DNA from: Burkholderiales bacterium
GTDB lineage: Bacteria; Pseudomonadota; Gammaproteobacteria; Burkholderiales; Burkholderiaceae_E
DNA length: 8,307 nucleotides
Assembly (NCBI GenBank): GCA_020348765.1
Contig: CP070753.1
Location: 1,695,033-1,703,339, forward strand
Direction: 5' to 3'
Shown: positions 6,983 to 8,307 of the stretch, in pieces
How positions within the stretch are numbered: position 1 is the stretch's first letter
Layout: each line of letters opens with the position of its first letter
The notes under the pieces: model-generated
Seen by the model: only the letters and a program-made list of their open reading frames with translations
Database searches by the model: none
What the model was told of the DNA's origin: nothing
Position numbers and translations under genes: made by a program

Positions 6983-8307
6983 CCGGCCCGGGCACGCAGC
7001 CCCCGCGCCGGTCCGCGCTGCCGAAGGTGTACCCGACGGTGGTCGAGATGCTGGTCGACGCGGCCGCGCGCAAGCCGCACGCCGAGGCGCTCGTCTGCGG
7101 CGAGCAGCCCCTGCACTACGCCAGCTACCTGAGGTGCGTGGCGAGCTTCGCGGCCGAACTGGCGTCGCTGGGCGCGCGCGGCGAGCGCGTCGCCACGGTG
7201 CTCGCGAACTCGATCGACGCCTGCATCGCCGCCTTCGGCGCGCTCGCTTGCGGTGCCCAGCAGGTCCCGCTCAATCCGCTGCTCGCGCCGCGCGAGCTCG
7301 ACGCGATACTGCGCGACGCGTCGCCGGTCGCGCTGGTCCTCGACCAGGCGCTCGCCGCGGCGCTGGCGCCGGTCGCCGGCGCGGCGGGCATCCGGCATCT
7401 GATCGTCGTCGGCCCGCAGGCGCGCCGGCTCGACCGCGACGGCGAGCATGCCGCGCTGCCCGCGCTGCCCGCACCCGATGCGCTGGCCCTGCTGCAGTAC
7501 ACGGGCGGCACCACCGGGGCGCCCAAGGGAGTGAACCTTGCGCACCGGTCGATCGCGATCAACGTGTCGCAGCGCGAGGCGCTGCTTCCGACCCGCGCCG
7601 GCGAGCGGATCATCTGCATGATGCCGGTCTCGCATGCGTACGGCATGGCGATGGGGCTGTTCCTGGCCGCCTACTGCGGCGGCACGCTGGTGATCCTGCC
7701 CCGGTATGCGCCCGACGAGGTGCTGGCCGCCGTCACCCGGGAACGGATCACGGTGTTCCCGGGCAGCCCGACCGTCTTCGTCGGCCTGATGGCGCATCCC
7801 GACTTCCTGCGCACCGACTGGTCGACCGTTCACACCTGCTACTCGGGCGCGTCGGCGCTGTCCGCGGAGACGCTGCGCCGGTGGTGCGAGGCGGTCGGCG
7901 CCCCGGTCTACGAGGGCTACGGCCAGACCGAGGCCGGTCCGGTGCTGTCGTTCAATCCGGCCGGCGCGCCGATCCGGCCCGGCTCGGTGGGCGTGCCGGT
8001 GCCGCTGACCGAGATCCAGATCGTCGACGTCGAAAGCGGCCGCACGGTGCTCGGGCCCGGAGAGCGCGGCGAGATACGCGCCCGTGGGCCGCAGTGCATG
8101 CGCGGCTACCGCGACCGCCCTGCGGAAACCGCCGAGGCGCTGCGCGACGGCTGGCTGTACACGGGCGACATCGGTGAGCTGGACGCCGAGGGCTATCTGT
8201 ACATCCGCGACCGCAAGAAGGACATGGTGATCGTCGGCGGCTACAACGTCTATCCGCGCGAGGTCGAGGAAGTCCTGTTGCGCCATCCCGGCGTCGCCGA
8301 GTGCTCC
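6979..8307 (+). CDS. AMP-forming acyl-CoA ligase (ANL superfamily), 5' part, cut by the window end
   Basis: The first 443 residues of an adenylate-forming acid:CoA ligase, open through the right edge. Such enzymes activate a carboxylic acid with ATP to an acyl-AMP and then transfer it to CoA. Seen: the phosphate-binding loop [12 protein letters not shown] (174-185), [10 protein letters not shown] (214-223), the segment [11 protein letters not shown] (260-270) that lines the acyl pocket, adenine-binding [12 protein letters not shown] (311-322), [12 protein letters not shown] (391-402) with the ribose-binding Asp397, and the hinge [21 protein letters not shown] (410-430). Relatives are about 500-550 residues, so roughly 60-100 residues are missing, including the C-terminal lid with the catalytic lysine. 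The ATG overlaps the livF stop as ATGA, without a clear Shine-Dalgarno, so translation is probably coupled to livF. Candidates are benzoate/hydroxybenzoate-type, cyclohexane-carboxylate-type or medium/long-chain acyl-CoA ligases; the sequence does not settle which. Confidence 0.9.
   Translation, partial: MTGPGTQPPRRSALPKVYPTVVEMLVDAAARKPHAEALVCGEQPLHYASYLRCVASFAAELASLGARGERVATVLANSIDACIAAFGALACGAQQVPLNPLLAPRELDAILRDASPVALVLDQALAAALAPVAGAAGIRHLIVVGPQARRLDRDGEHAALPALPAPDALALLQYTGGTTGAPKGVNLAHRSIAINVSQREALLPTRAGERIICMMPVSHAYGMAMGLFLAAYCGGTLVILPRYAPDEVLAAVTRERITVFPGSPTVFVGLMAHPDFLRTDWSTVHTCYSGASALSAETLRRWCEAVGAPVYEGYGQTEAGPVLSFNPAGAPIRPGSVGVPVPLTEIQIVDVESGRTVLGPGERGEIRARGPQCMRGYRDRPAETAEALRDGWLYTGDIGELDAEGYLYIRDRKKDMVIVGGYNVYPREVEEVLLRHPGVAECS

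Noticed and set aside
6877..8286. Long minus-strand open frame (469 codons) opposite the acyl-CoA ligase
   Set aside because: It shows the same Arg/Ala/Gly/His-rich shadow composition and no recognisable motif, and it fully overlaps a ligase with intact motifs on the + strand.

Overview
The window is a GC-rich stretch of bacterial chromosome, coding almost wall to wall on the + strand. It has the style of a proteobacterium, most likely a betaproteobacterium (Burkholderiales or Rhodocyclales type). That placement is inferred from base composition, gene content and protein flavour and cannot be fixed from this sequence alone. No RNA genes, insertion sequences, CRISPR arrays or long repeats are visible.

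Layout: (1) 2-976 is the C-terminal part of a molybdenum hydroxylase large subunit (xanthine dehydrogenase / 4-hydroxybenzoyl-CoA reductase superfamily), cut by the left edge. (2) 973-2163 is a class III (CaiB/BaiF) CoA-transferase, joined to gene 1 by an ATGA overlap. (3) 2164-2291 is the only real non-coding gap. It holds two perfect palindromes, an 8-bp direct repeat and a strong ribosome binding site, and is the best candidate for a promoter/operator. (4) 2292-6982 encodes a complete branched-chain-amino-acid (HAAT/Liv) type ABC importer: periplasmic binding protein, LivH-type permease (longer than usual), a single-chain fusion of LivM-type permease and LivG-type ATPase, and a LivF-type ATPase. 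(5) 6979-8307 is an AMP-forming acyl-CoA ligase, joined to livF by another ATGA overlap and cut by the right edge before its C-terminal lid domain.

Working together (inference): the importer would bring in a carboxylic acid. The acyl-CoA ligase and/or the CoA-transferase would convert it to a CoA thioester, and the molybdenum hydroxylase would hydroxylate or reductively dehydroxylate a ring or related carbon of the intermediate. Liv-type importers beside CoA ligases and molybdenum hydroxylases are known from aromatic-acid catabolism; the hba (4-hydroxybenzoate) cluster of Rhodopseudomonas palustris is the precedent I recall. The substrate cannot be named from this window, and branched-chain amino acids are not its likely cargo.

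No clearly undescribed system is present. The points most worth a second look are the enlarged LivH permease, the LivM-LivG fusion, the palindromic gap, and the presence of two different CoA-activation enzymes in one gene set.
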